Shown piece after piece: positions 1 through 5,603 of a stretch of DNA of 14,098 bases; the stretch's first letter is position 1; every line of letters starts with the position of its first letter. Position numbers and translations under genes: made by a program. The stretch lies in contig JAUUZX010000004.1 in the NCBI GenBank assembly GCA_030592025.1, positions 1 through 14,098 of the forward strand, given 5' to 3'. The notes beneath the pieces are model-generated. The model was given only the letters and a program-made list of their open reading frames with translations. It was not told the origin of the DNA and ran no database searches. The DNA is from a bacterium. GTDB lineage: Bacteria > Krumholzibacteriota > Krumholzibacteria > LZORAL124-64-63.

Positions 1-24
1 CCCAGATCCGGCCTCGATTCAACC

Positions 25-48
25 AGACACAATTTCGAAGGCACAACC
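25..48 (+). promoter_or_regulatory. 24-base element shared with 13700-13723, copy 1
   Basis: This stretch begins AGACACAAT and ends AGGCACAACC. It matches the minus strand of 13723-13700 at 22 of 24 positions. It lies 32 bases upstream of the ATG at 81. It contains two direct half-sites, GACACAA and GGCACAA, 14 bases apart. In both copies CCGG follows 16 bases after the final C (65-68 here). It may be an operator or a non-sigma70 promoter; the match is seen directly, the role is inferred. Confidence 0.5.
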
Positions 49-80
49 GTCTCGTCACGCATTCCCGGGAGAACAACTCC

Positions 81-1871
81 ATGCGCCGTCTTGCCACTGT
101 CCTCGCTTCGTGTCTCCTGGCCGCCTCCATGGCCCACGCCGAACTCGCGCCCGTCCAGATCGACGGATTTTTCGACGACTGGGCATCGCTGACCGTGGAC
201 TTCACCGACGGCGCCGGGGATGACGGCAGCAGCGGCATCGATCTGGGCGGCCTGTGGCTCGCCAACGATCAGGACTGGTTCTACATGCGCTACGAGACCG
301 GCGCCGACATCCAGCCCGACGACTACAACGACCTCACCATGTACCTGGACACGGACATGAACGCCGGCACCGGGGTGAGCATCAACGGCATCGGGGCGGA
401 CCTCGTGTGGAACCTGGGTGACCGCAGCGGCACCTTCTACCGGGGCGGCACCTCCTCCATCTACCACCAGGACATCGGCCTGCGCATCGGGCCCACCGTC
501 AGCAGCACCCAGTTCGAGGTGGCCCTGAGTCGGGATGCCGTGCCCGCCAACGGTCAGGCCCTTTTCCCCGGCTCCCAGCTGCGGATGGTCCTGAGCGACG
601 CCTCGGGCGGCGATCGTCTGCCCGACAGCGGCAGCGTGACCTACACCTTCGCCGCGGGCACCGAGCCCATCGCGACCCTGGACCTGGGCCGCGCCGATCC
701 CGGCCACCTGCGCCTGGCCAGCTGGAACGTGCAGGGTGACGGCCTTTTCGACGGTGGGAGTACCGAAGACGCCCAGGGCCGCATGCTCGACGTGATGGAC
801 CCGGACGTGCTGGTGGTCAACGAGGTCTGGAACCACAACGCCAACGACGTCCGCAACGTGATCGAGCAGCACCTGCCCAGCGGCACCGGCGAGGACTGGT
901 ACGCCACGGGCAGCGACGGCGGCAACGTCCTCGTCTCACGCCTCCCGATCCTCGGCAGCTGGGAAGTGAACCCGGGCTACCGCATCACCGCCGCCCTGCT
1001 GGACCTGGGCGCGAGCCAGACGCTGGACCTGCTGGTCATCGCCTGCCACTGGCGCTGCTGCACCGCCGACGCCGACCGTCAGAACGAGGCCGACTCCATC
1101 ATCGAGTTCCTGGCCGACGCCCGCAGCCCCGGCGGCAGGATCACCCTGCCCGAGGGCACGCCCTTCATCCTGGCCGGCGACCTGAACCTCGTGGGCTGGG
1201 CCCGCCAGCTCGAGACGATCCTCACCGGCGACATCCTGGACGAGGGCGCCTACGGCCCCGACTCGGCGCCGGACTGGGACGGCGGCCCGTTCACCCCTGT
1301 CGTTTCCCGCCAGGCCGACGCCCGCATGGCCTACACCTGGCGCAACGACTACAGTTCCTACTACCCGGGCGTGCTGGACTGGGTCCTCTACACCGACAGC
1401 GCACTCCAGCTGCAGAACCACTACGTGCTCGAGACTCGCACCATGCTGACGGCGACCCTGTCGGCCAACGGTCTCCAGTACTGGGATTCGACCAACGCCA
1501 GCGACCACGCCCCCCGGGTGGCCGATTTCATCCTGGCCTCGGATCTGTCCGCGGTGCCGGGTGTCGGGCCGGCAACGGCCCAGTGGGCGCGCCTGCTGCC
1601 CAACGCGCCGAACCCCTTCAACCCGACGACCGAGCTGCGCTTCGCCCTGGACCGGGACGCCGATGTGGCCCTGGCCGTGTTCGACGTGCGGGGCCGCCTC
1701 GTCCACCGCTTCGCGCCCCGGGCCTACCCGGCCGGCGTTTTCGGCACCACCTGGGACGGTCGTGACGGGAGCGGCCGGACCGTCGCCTCGGGCGTCTACC
1801 AGGTGCGCATGACGAGCCGGGCCGGTGGCGACGAGACCACCGCGACGCGCTCCGTCACCCTGGTCGAGTAG
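81..1871 (+). CDS. Secreted endonuclease/exonuclease/phosphatase-family protein with C-terminal sorting domain
   Basis: Predicted exported phosphodiesterase, likely a nuclease, of the EEP (DNase I-like) superfamily. Residues 1-20 form a signal peptide ending in AHA. Residues 21 to about 205 look like a beta-sandwich module opening with DGFFDDW, resembling CBM9/DOMON-type domains. The EEP domain spans about 210-490 with the expected catalytic marks: SWNVQ at 214-218, E248 in NEVW, H323 in ACHW, D367 and N369 in AGDLN, and D475-H476 in SDHAP. Residues 505-596 form a FlgD-like/T9SS type A-like sorting domain with PNAPNPFNP near 507. GGGAGA upstream supports the ATG. The protein is therefore probably cell-surface or released; nucleic-acid scavenging is a reasonable role, but EEP enzymes also hydrolyse phospholipids and other phosphoesters, so the substrate is open. 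Confidence 0.88.
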   Translation: MRRLATVLASCLLAASMAHAELAPVQIDGFFDDWASLTVDFTDGAGDDGSSGIDLGGLWLANDQDWFYMRYETGADIQPDDYNDLTMYLDTDMNAGTGVSINGIGADLVWNLGDRSGTFYRGGTSSIYHQDIGLRIGPTVSSTQFEVALSRDAVPANGQALFPGSQLRMVLSDASGGDRLPDSGSVTYTFAAGTEPIATLDLGRADPGHLRLASWNVQGDGLFDGGSTEDAQGRMLDVMDPDVLVVNEVWNHNANDVRNVIEQHLPSGTGEDWYATGSDGGNVLVSRLPILGSWEVNPGYRITAALLDLGASQTLDLLVIACHWRCCTADADRQNEADSIIEFLADARSPGGRITLPEGTPFILAGDLNLVGWARQLETILTGDILDEGAYGPDSAPDWDGGPFTPVVSRQADARMAYTWRNDYSSYYPGVLDWVLYTDSALQLQNHYVLETRTMLTATLSANGLQYWDSTNASDHAPRVADFILASDLSAVPGVGPATAQWARLLPNAPNPFNPTTELRFALDRDADVALAVFDVRGRLVHRFAPRAYPAGVFGTTWDGRDGSGRTVASGVYQVRMTSRAGGDETTATRSVTLVE

Positions 1872-1901
1872 GGGCCACTCCCCATCTGCTTGGGTGTGCC
1901 A

Positions 1902-1945
1902 AGTGTCCCAAAACCAGTCCAACCGGGACAGGTTTTTGGGACACT
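1902..1945. terminator. Long near-perfect hairpin, possible bidirectional terminator
   Basis: The left arm 1902-1915 (AGTGTCCCAAAACC, preferred pairing) pairs with the right arm 1931-1945, which carries one extra T. Inside, GTCC (1917-1920) pairs with GGAC (1926-1929) around a loop of five. On the plus strand the inner GC stem is followed by TTTTT (1933-1937), so it can act as a Rho-independent terminator 30 bases after the nuclease stop codon. The A tract on the other side allows the same on the minus strand. The outer GTGTCCCA arms exceed what a terminator needs, so a small mobile-element remnant is an alternative. Confidence 0.55.
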
Positions 1946-1973
1946 ATTGGGGAATCCTACGCCGAACCCGCCA

Positions 1974-1989
1974 TGTCAAAATTATGACA
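1974..1989. promoter_or_regulatory. Inverted repeat TGTCA-N6-TGACA in an AT-rich island
   Basis: TGTCA (1974-1978) and TGACA (1985-1989) flank AAATTA. The sequence sits about 30 bases upstream of the -35 hexamer at 2020, in a stretch much richer in A and T than its surroundings. It could be an operator for a dimeric regulator or part of an UP-like element. Seen directly; function inferred. Confidence 0.35.
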
Positions 1990-2019
1990 ACTCCTCATAA
2001 ATCTATTTTCGACAAGCAC

Positions 2020-2049
2020 TTGACATATGTACCGCCGATCAGGCATTAT
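2020..2049 (+). promoter_or_regulatory. Sigma70-like promoter of the 2056-2199 transcript
   Basis: A perfect -35 hexamer TTGACA (2020-2025) is followed after 18 bases by CATTAT (2044-2049), matching 4 of 6 positions of the -10 consensus. AT-rich sequence lies upstream. Transcription would start near 2056 and run into the terminator ending at 2199. This is the clearest sigma70-type promoter in the window. Confidence 0.6.
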
Positions 2050-2055
2050 GCTTGC

Positions 2056-2199
2056 AGTTCTGAGAGCGTTGACGCCTCCCAAAATCCCGGTCTAGGAGCG
2101 AGGGACCGGGTAACATGCGGTGGGACCGGTCGGGCGAACCCGGCTCCGCCGCCCCCCGGACCGGGCAGATTCTTGAGCGAGGGATCTGCCCGGTTTTTT
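2056..2199 (+). ncRNA. Candidate small structured RNA or leader RNA (three hairpins)
   Basis: A unit of about 140 nt bounded by a promoter and a strong terminator, with no convincing coding frame. Three hairpins follow one another. The first pairs CCCGGTC (2086-2092) with GACCGGG (2104-2110). The second pairs 2117-2124 with 2145-2152 and 2129-2134 with 2139-2144 around a CGAA loop, with bulge 2125-2128. The third is the terminator stem, 2160-2170 with 2184-2194. The 10-mer GAGCGAGGGA occurs exactly at 2096-2105 and 2175-2184, mostly in the loops of hairpins one and three. I do not recognise SRP RNA (no GGAAGGAAGCAGCC-type apical loop), RNase P, tmRNA, 6S or a known riboswitch class. It may be a free sRNA or an attenuating leader of ilvE, which begins 148 bases after the terminator. 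The 5' end is estimated from the promoter. Confidence 0.5.
2160..2199 (+). terminator. Rho-independent terminator
   Basis: An 11-base-pair stem (ACCGGGCAGAT at 2160-2170 with its complement at 2184-2194) encloses a 13-base loop and runs into TTTTTT (2194-2199). It ends the candidate small RNA and precedes ilvE, so ilvE must be transcribed by read-through or by a promoter within 2200-2346 that I could not identify. Confidence 0.85.
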
Positions 2200-2301
2200 A
2201 CGCCCGGCCCGCCCCCCTGCCTCCCTTGATTTCACCCCCGCCAACAGCGACATTGGGAGCAGGAATATCCCTCGATACCGGGTGATTCCACCCCTTATTC
2301 A

Positions 2302-2326
2302 GGCCGAAGGGCGATGCCCTGAGGCC
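2302..2326 (+). promoter_or_regulatory. 5'-leader hairpin just upstream of the ilvE ribosome binding site
   Basis: GGCC (2302-2305) pairs with GGCC (2323-2326), and AGGGC (2308-2312) pairs with GCCCT (2316-2320) around loop GAT. A symmetric GA/GA internal loop separates the two helices, which allows tandem G-A pairs. It ends 9 bases before the AGGAGG at 2336-2341. It could stabilise the mRNA or modulate translation. The rest of 2200-2346 shows neither a gene nor a good sigma70 promoter. Confidence 0.35.
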
Positions 2327-2346
2327 AGGCAGACGAGGAGGTCGCG

Positions 2347-3420
2347 ATGAACATTCCCGTCACCAGGAATCCCAATCCCAAGACCCCGCCCGCCGGCGAT
2401 TTCGGCTTCGGCCAGGTCTTCACGCCCCACATGTTCGTCATGGACTACAACGACGGCACCTGGCGTGATCCCCGCATCGTTCCCTACGGCCCCTTCTCCC
2501 TGGACCCGGCCGCCAAGGTGCTGCACTACGGCCAGGAGATCTTCGAGGGCATGAAGGCCTACAAAAAGGGCGACGACGGCTCGGTGCACATGTTCCGGCC
2601 TGACCGGAACATCCGCCGCTTCAACATCAGCTGCGGCCGCATGTGCATGCCCGGGGTGGACGAGGACCTCTTCATGAAGGCCCTCGACCAGCTCATCGAC
2701 GTGGACCGGGAGTGGGTGCCCGAGAGCCCCAACGCCCTCTACATCCGGCCGACCATGATCTCGACCCAGGCCGGCCTGGGCGTGAAGGCGAGCACCGACT
2801 ACATCTTCTACGTCATCATCGGGCCGGTGGGCAGCTACTTCGCCGGCGGCATCAACCCGCTGAAGCTGCGCGTCGAAGAGAAGTTCGTGCGCTCGGCCCC
2901 GGGCGGCACCGGCTTCGCCAAGACCGGCGGCAACTACGCCGCGGCCCTCCTGCCCATCAAGGAGGCCCAGGCGGCCGGTTACGACAACATCATCTGGCTC
3001 GACGCGCGGGAGATGAAGTACGTCGAGGAAATGGGCGCCATGAACATCATGTTCGTCTACGAGGACAGGATCATCACCGCCCCGGCCGGCGACACCATCC
3101 TCGACGGCATCACCCGCGACTCGGTGGGCATCCTGCTCGGGGACTTCGGCCACAACTGGGTCGAGGAGCACCCGCTCATCGCCCAGGTCATCGCCGACGC
3201 CCACAGCGGCGAGCTCAAGGAAGTCCTGGCCTGCGGCACCGCGGCAGTGGTCACACCCGTGGGCACCATCCGCTTCCAGGGCGAGGACCACGCCATCGGC
3301 GACGGCGGCGAGGGCCCCATCACCCGGCAGATGCGCGAGACCCTCACCGGCATCCACGCCGGCACGAGCGAACACCACCCCGAGTGGCTCCACAAGGTGC
3401 CGGTGCGCGAGAACGGCTGA
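2347..3420 (+). CDS. ilvE: Branched-chain amino acid aminotransferase
   Basis: Cytoplasmic PLP-dependent enzyme for the last step of valine, leucine and isoleucine synthesis (and the first of their breakdown), with 2-oxoglutarate/glutamate as the amino partner. At 357 residues it fits the larger class IV subgroup resembling eukaryotic BCATs rather than the shorter E. coli type. Visible marks are LHYGQEIFEGMKAY, RPDRNIRRFN, the PLP lysine K192 in FAKTGGNYAA, EEMGAMNIMF (the EVGTMN-type motif) and the C-terminal GTAAVVTPVG. AGGAGG at 2336-2341 with a five-base spacer fixes the start. It appears to be transcribed alone: a terminator lies upstream (2160-2199) and another begins 29 bases after its stop. 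Confidence 0.93.
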   Translation: MNIPVTRNPNPKTPPAGDFGFGQVFTPHMFVMDYNDGTWRDPRIVPYGPFSLDPAAKVLHYGQEIFEGMKAYKKGDDGSVHMFRPDRNIRRFNISCGRMCMPGVDEDLFMKALDQLIDVDREWVPESPNALYIRPTMISTQAGLGVKASTDYIFYVIIGPVGSYFAGGINPLKLRVEEKFVRSAPGGTGFAKTGGNYAAALLPIKEAQAAGYDNIIWLDAREMKYVEEMGAMNIMFVYEDRIITAPAGDTILDGITRDSVGILLGDFGHNWVEEHPLIAQVIADAHSGELKEVLACGTAAVVTPVGTIRFQGEDHAIGDGGEGPITRQMRETLTGIHAGTSEHHPEWLHKVPVRENG

Positions 3421-3448
3421 CCGCTACGGCGGACGGCGATCAGGAACG

Positions 3449-3482
3449 GGCCCGCTCCCTTACGGGGGGCGGGCCTTCTTTT
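3449..3482 (+). terminator. Rho-independent terminator after ilvE
   Basis: GGCCCGC (3449-3455) pairs with GCGGGCC (3469-3475), extended inward by CCC/GGG pairs around a short loop, and is followed by TTCTTTT (3476-3482). It separates ilvE from the thioredoxin operon. Confidence 0.85.
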
Positions 3483-3510
3483 GCCTCCCCCCTGGAACCA
3501 AACCGGCAAG

Positions 3511-3531
3511 GGAGCACTAGATGCAAGATGA
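3511..3531 (+). promoter_or_regulatory. Sigma54-like -24/-12 promoter upstream of the thioredoxin gene (copy A)
   Basis: GG at 3511-3512 and GC at 3523-3524 have exactly ten bases between them, the spacing required by sigma54 promoters. The -12 region reads ATGCA. The 21-base stretch matches 5502-5522 at 18 positions, with the core TGCAAGATGA identical. Transcription would begin near 3536, downstream of the ATG at 3528, which argues that this ATG is not the thioredoxin start. The -24 region (GGAGCA) is a weak match to TGGCACG. Confidence 0.45.
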
Positions 3532-3580
3532 AAACGATCATACATTGGTCGTGTCATCCCCGACCCACCGACCCGTTCCC

Positions 3581-3584
3581 GAGG
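3581..3584 (+). promoter_or_regulatory. Ribosome binding site deciding the GTG start at 3591
   Basis: GAGG lies six bases before the GTG at 3591. Starting there gives a clean signal peptide, whereas the upstream in-frame ATG at 3528 would add 21 polar, proline-rich residues in front of it and would lie upstream of the predicted transcription start. Confidence 0.55.
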
Positions 3585-3590
3585 TGTGAT

Positions 3591-4076
3591 GTGAAGATCC
3601 TCGCAGTCCTGACCCTGGCAACGATGCTGCTCACCGGCTTGCCGACGCAGGCCGCCAAGCCCCCCGCGCCGATCCCGGCGGAGGATTTCGATATCGCCGA
3701 CCACGCCGGCCGCGTGATCCTCGTGGACTTTTGGGCTTCGTGGTGCCCGCCCTGCGTCGAGTCCATGCCCTGGCTGTCGCGCATGGCGTCGACCCACGGC
3801 GACGAAGGCCTGACCATCGTGGCCATCAACGTCGACCGGGATCTGAAGGACGCCGCCAAGATGCTGGCGGCCCTGGACCCGGGCATCGTCGTCGTCCACG
3901 ACGAGACGGGGAGCCTGGCCAAGGCCTACGAGCTGGAGGCCCTGCCCAGCGCCTTCGTCTACGACCGGACGGGCACGTTGCGGGCGTCCCACGTGGGTTT
4001 CCTGCTCGCCGACGCGGGGGCCAAGGAGGCCGAACTCGTGGCTCTGCTCAAGGAGGAGCTCCCCGATGCACCGTAG
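3591..4076 (+). CDS. Exported TlpA/ResA-like thioredoxin-fold protein
   Basis: A 161-residue periplasmic thiol-disulfide oxidoreductase. Starting at the GTG, it opens with a short basic end and a hydrophobic stretch (KILAVLTLATMLLTGLP) cut near TQAA. The thioredoxin active site WCPPC has cysteines C52 and C55, preceded by ILVDFWAS, and a cis-proline motif LPSAFVYD follows in the expected place. TlpA/ResA-type proteins reduce periplasmic disulfides, often for cytochrome c or other metalloprotein maturation. In many genomes such a gene stands before DUF4266, DUF3570 and apbE genes; here the DUF4266 start overlaps its last 11 bases. The downstream partners are damaged, so its present partner is unclear. 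Confidence 0.85.
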   Translation: MKILAVLTLATMLLTGLPTQAAKPPAPIPAEDFDIADHAGRVILVDFWASWCPPCVESMPWLSRMASTHGDEGLTIVAINVDRDLKDAAKMLAALDPGIVVVHDETGSLAKAYELEALPSAFVYDRTGTLRASHVGFLLADAGAKEAELVALLKEELPDAP

Positions 4077-4431
4077 TCCGCGGATCCTGCTCGCCCTGCT
4101 GCTGTCGGTCCTGACCGCCATAGCAGTGGGCGGTTGCGCCGGTCTGGGCGCCGAGCCCTGGGAGCGCGACCTGCTGGCCGAGCCGGGCATGCAGATCGAC
4201 CCCGACGTCATCGCCACCGCCCTGGACGAGCACATCTACTTCAGCAAGGAGGCCTCCACGGGGGGCCTGGGCACGGAGTACGCCGTGGACCGGGTGGCGA
4301 GGGTGCTGGACGAACGCACGGACGTGGGCATGCTCGTGAATTTCGGTGGCGGCCTGCGGGTGGTGGGGAGCCGCGCCGCGGTGTCCGCTACCCCCACATC
4401 CTCAATCCCCGGACGGGTTGGCCGGTCATGA
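4066..4431 (+). CDS. DUF4266 lipoprotein fused to an ApbE fragment (rearranged gene)
   Basis: Residues 1-69 match small DUF4266 lipoproteins: a hydrophobic leader with a lipobox-like VGGC (C24), then PWERDLLAEPGMQIDPD and LDEHIYFSKEASTGG. Family members normally end soon afterwards in a glycine- and cysteine-rich tail. That tail is missing: from residue 70 the sequence becomes YAVDRVARVLDERTDVGMLVNFGGGLRVVG in two pieces typical of the middle of ApbE (FAD:protein FMN transferase). It then leaves frame and ends in about 20 meaningless residues. AGGAGG at 4051-4056 supports the ATG, and the overlap with the thioredoxin gene suggests coupling. The lipoprotein part could still be made and lipidated, but the chimera is probably a deletion product rather than a designed fusion. 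The function of DUF4266 is not known. Confidence 0.75.
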   Translation: MHRSPRILLALLLSVLTAIAVGGCAGLGAEPWERDLLAEPGMQIDPDVIATALDEHIYFSKEASTGGLGTEYAVDRVARVLDERTDVGMLVNFGGGLRVVGSRAAVSATPTSSIPGRVGRS

Positions 4432-4568
4432 CGGCCCCGCGCTCGGTAACGGTACTCGGTGATTCCTGTCTCGAGGCGGGCCTGCTGGCCACCCTGGCGA
4501 TGCTCCACGGGCGGGATGCGGAGGCGTTCCTGGCCGAGCAGGATGTGCGGCATTGGGTCCTGCGCTAG
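4270..4568 (+). pseudogene. apbE: apbE remnant (FAD:protein FMN transferase), truncated and frameshifted
   Basis: ApbE covalently attaches FMN to periplasmic redox proteins. Only two pieces remain. The first (4270 to about 4371, same frame as DUF4266) encodes YAVDRVARVL...LVNFGGGLRVVG. The second (about 4380-4568, another frame) encodes GVRYPHILNPRTGWPV followed by APRSVTVLGD...EAGLLATLAMLHG...VRHWVLR, the usual C-terminus. The N-terminal half with the FAD-binding residues is gone, and roughly 50 residues normally lying between the two pieces are also absent, with a frame change at the joint. No slippery sequence suggests programmed frameshifting. An assembly error is the main alternative to true decay. 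Confidence 0.75.
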
Positions 4569-4694
4569 GCCATGTCGGTTCGTGATCGTTGCCGGCATCC
4601 CCTGCCCGCGGTGATGGACGCGGTGCCGCCCTTGCATCTGGTGGGGTGGTCGGTCATGATGCCGACTCACCCCCGTTCGAAAGGCTGCCCCGCC

Positions 4695-5480
4695 ATGCAG
4701 AACCTGCGCCTGGATCGCCCCCTCGTCATCTTCGACCTGGAGACCACCGGCGTCGACGTGGAGAAGGACCGCATCGTCCAGATCGCCCTCATCCGGGTCG
4801 AGCCGGACGGCACCCGCACCGACTGGGAGTCCCTCGTGAACCCCGAGCGCCCCATCCCGGCCGAGGCCTCGGCCATTCACGGCATCAACGATGTGGACGT
4901 GGCCGACGCGCCCACCTTCAGCCAACTCCGCGCCGAGGTGGAGGGCATCCTCGATGGCGCCGACCTGGCCGGCTTCAACTCCATCCGCTTCGACCAGCCG
5001 TTGCTCGAGCAGGAACTCGACCTCGCCAGGAGCAACTTCGACCTCAAGGGTATCCGCCACCTGGACGCCATGCGCATCTTCCACACCATGGAACGACGCG
5101 ATCTCTCGGCTGCCGTCCGCTTCTACTGCAACAAGGAAATGGTCGGCGCCCACGGCGCCCTGGCCGACGCCGCGGCCACCCTCGACGTGCTCGACGCCCA
5201 GGTCGGCCGCTACGACGAGGTGCCCAGCGACACCGACGCCCTCCACCGCTTCTGCAACCCCGACGAGGGCAAGTGGATCGACCGCACCCGCAAGCTCATG
5301 TTCGACGACAAGGGCGAGGCCGTCTTCAGCTTCGGCAAACTCCAGGGCCAGGCCCTGCGCACCGTGGTGCAGAACGACCGCGGCTACCTCGAGTGGATGC
5401 TGAAAAAAGATTTCAGCGAGGAGCTGAAGGACATCCTGAGGAACGCCCTGGACGGCGTTTTCCCCCAAAAACGGGCCTGA
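4695..5480 (+). CDS. DEDDh 3'-5' exonuclease with DUF3820-like C-terminal domain
   Basis: A 261-residue DnaQ-superfamily exonuclease, hydrolysing DNA or RNA from the 3' end with two metal ions. The catalytic set is complete: D14 and E16 in FDLETTG, D100 in FNSIRFD, H153 and D158 in HGALAD, giving the DEDDh arrangement; IHGIND is also conserved. Residues about 205-253 (FSFGKLQGQALRTVV...GYLEWMLKKDF) match the DUF3820-type FGK-KG-YL-W pattern often found after this exonuclease domain. The ATG at 4695 is chosen because the fold begins directly after it; an in-frame ATG at 4572 would add 41 residues unlike the family. GAAAGG at 4679-4684 is a weak ribosome site. The 126 bases after the apbE remnant show no clear promoter. 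Likely a housekeeping repair or RNA-processing enzyme. Confidence 0.87.
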   Translation: MQNLRLDRPLVIFDLETTGVDVEKDRIVQIALIRVEPDGTRTDWESLVNPERPIPAEASAIHGINDVDVADAPTFSQLRAEVEGILDGADLAGFNSIRFDQPLLEQELDLARSNFDLKGIRHLDAMRIFHTMERRDLSAAVRFYCNKEMVGAHGALADAAATLDVLDAQVGRYDEVPSDTDALHRFCNPDEGKWIDRTRKLMFDDKGEAVFSFGKLQGQALRTVVQNDRGYLEWMLKKDFSEELKDILRNALDGVFPQKRA

Positions 5481-5489
5481 ATCGGCCCG
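5472..5489 (+). terminator. Weak hairpin over the exonuclease stop codon
   Basis: CGGGCC (5472-5477) pairs with GGCCCG (5484-5489) around a six-base loop holding the TGA stop. No T tract follows, so termination would be weak or factor-dependent. It separates the exonuclease from the sigma54-like site at 5502. Confidence 0.3.
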
Positions 5490-5501
5490 CCGGGACTTTC
5501 C

Positions 5502-5522
5502 GGAACACCAGTTGCAAGATGA
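5502..5522 (+). promoter_or_regulatory. Sigma54-like -24/-12 promoter upstream of the pseudopilin operon (copy B)
   Basis: GG at 5502-5503 and GC at 5514-5515 are separated by ten bases. The halves read CGGAACA and TTGCA with a four-base spacer, close to TGGCACG-N4-TTGCA. It is the better of the two copies; the other is at 3511-3531. It lies 89 bases before the GTG at 5604 and would drive the four-gene operon 5604-9184. No enhancer-binding site was identified. Confidence 0.5.
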
Positions 5523-5591
5523 CCGCTGTCACGGTGGGCCCGCTAGGGGGCGCCACCGGTTCCGCCATGCTCCGCGATCCGCGGATCAGTG

Positions 5592-5598
5592 AAGGGAG
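5592..5598 (+). promoter_or_regulatory. Ribosome binding site deciding the GTG start at 5604
   Basis: AAGGGAG lies five bases before the GTG at 5604. An in-frame GTG at 5589 overlaps this site and has no comparable signal of its own, so 5604 is preferred. Confidence 0.6.
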
Positions 5599-5603
5599 CG
5601 GTC

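Noticed and set aside
936..1922. Long open frame on the minus strand opposite the nuclease gene, and similar long antisense frames opposite ilvE, the exonuclease, HDOD and sulfotransferase genes
   Set aside because: High GC makes stop codons rare in antisense frames. Their translations are low-complexity (rich in G, A, V, H, R), show no family motif, and lie exactly opposite well-recognised genes.
2056..2199. Known RNA classes for the structured transcript: SRP RNA, 6S, RNase P, tmRNA, SAM/SAH, ZTP or c-di-GMP riboswitches
   Set aside because: None of their diagnostic conserved segments could be found; AGGAGCG slightly recalls the SAH riboswitch, but the remaining core is absent.
3528..3590. 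Upstream in-frame ATG for the thioredoxin protein, adding 21 residues
   Set aside because: It lies inside the sigma54-like element and upstream of the predicted transcription start. The extension is polar and proline-rich and would bury the signal peptide; the GTG at 3591 has GAGG at good spacing.
4370..4385. Programmed ribosomal frameshift joining the two ApbE pieces
   Set aside because: No slippery heptamer is visible, and about 50 residues of the normal protein are missing at the same point, so deletion explains it better.
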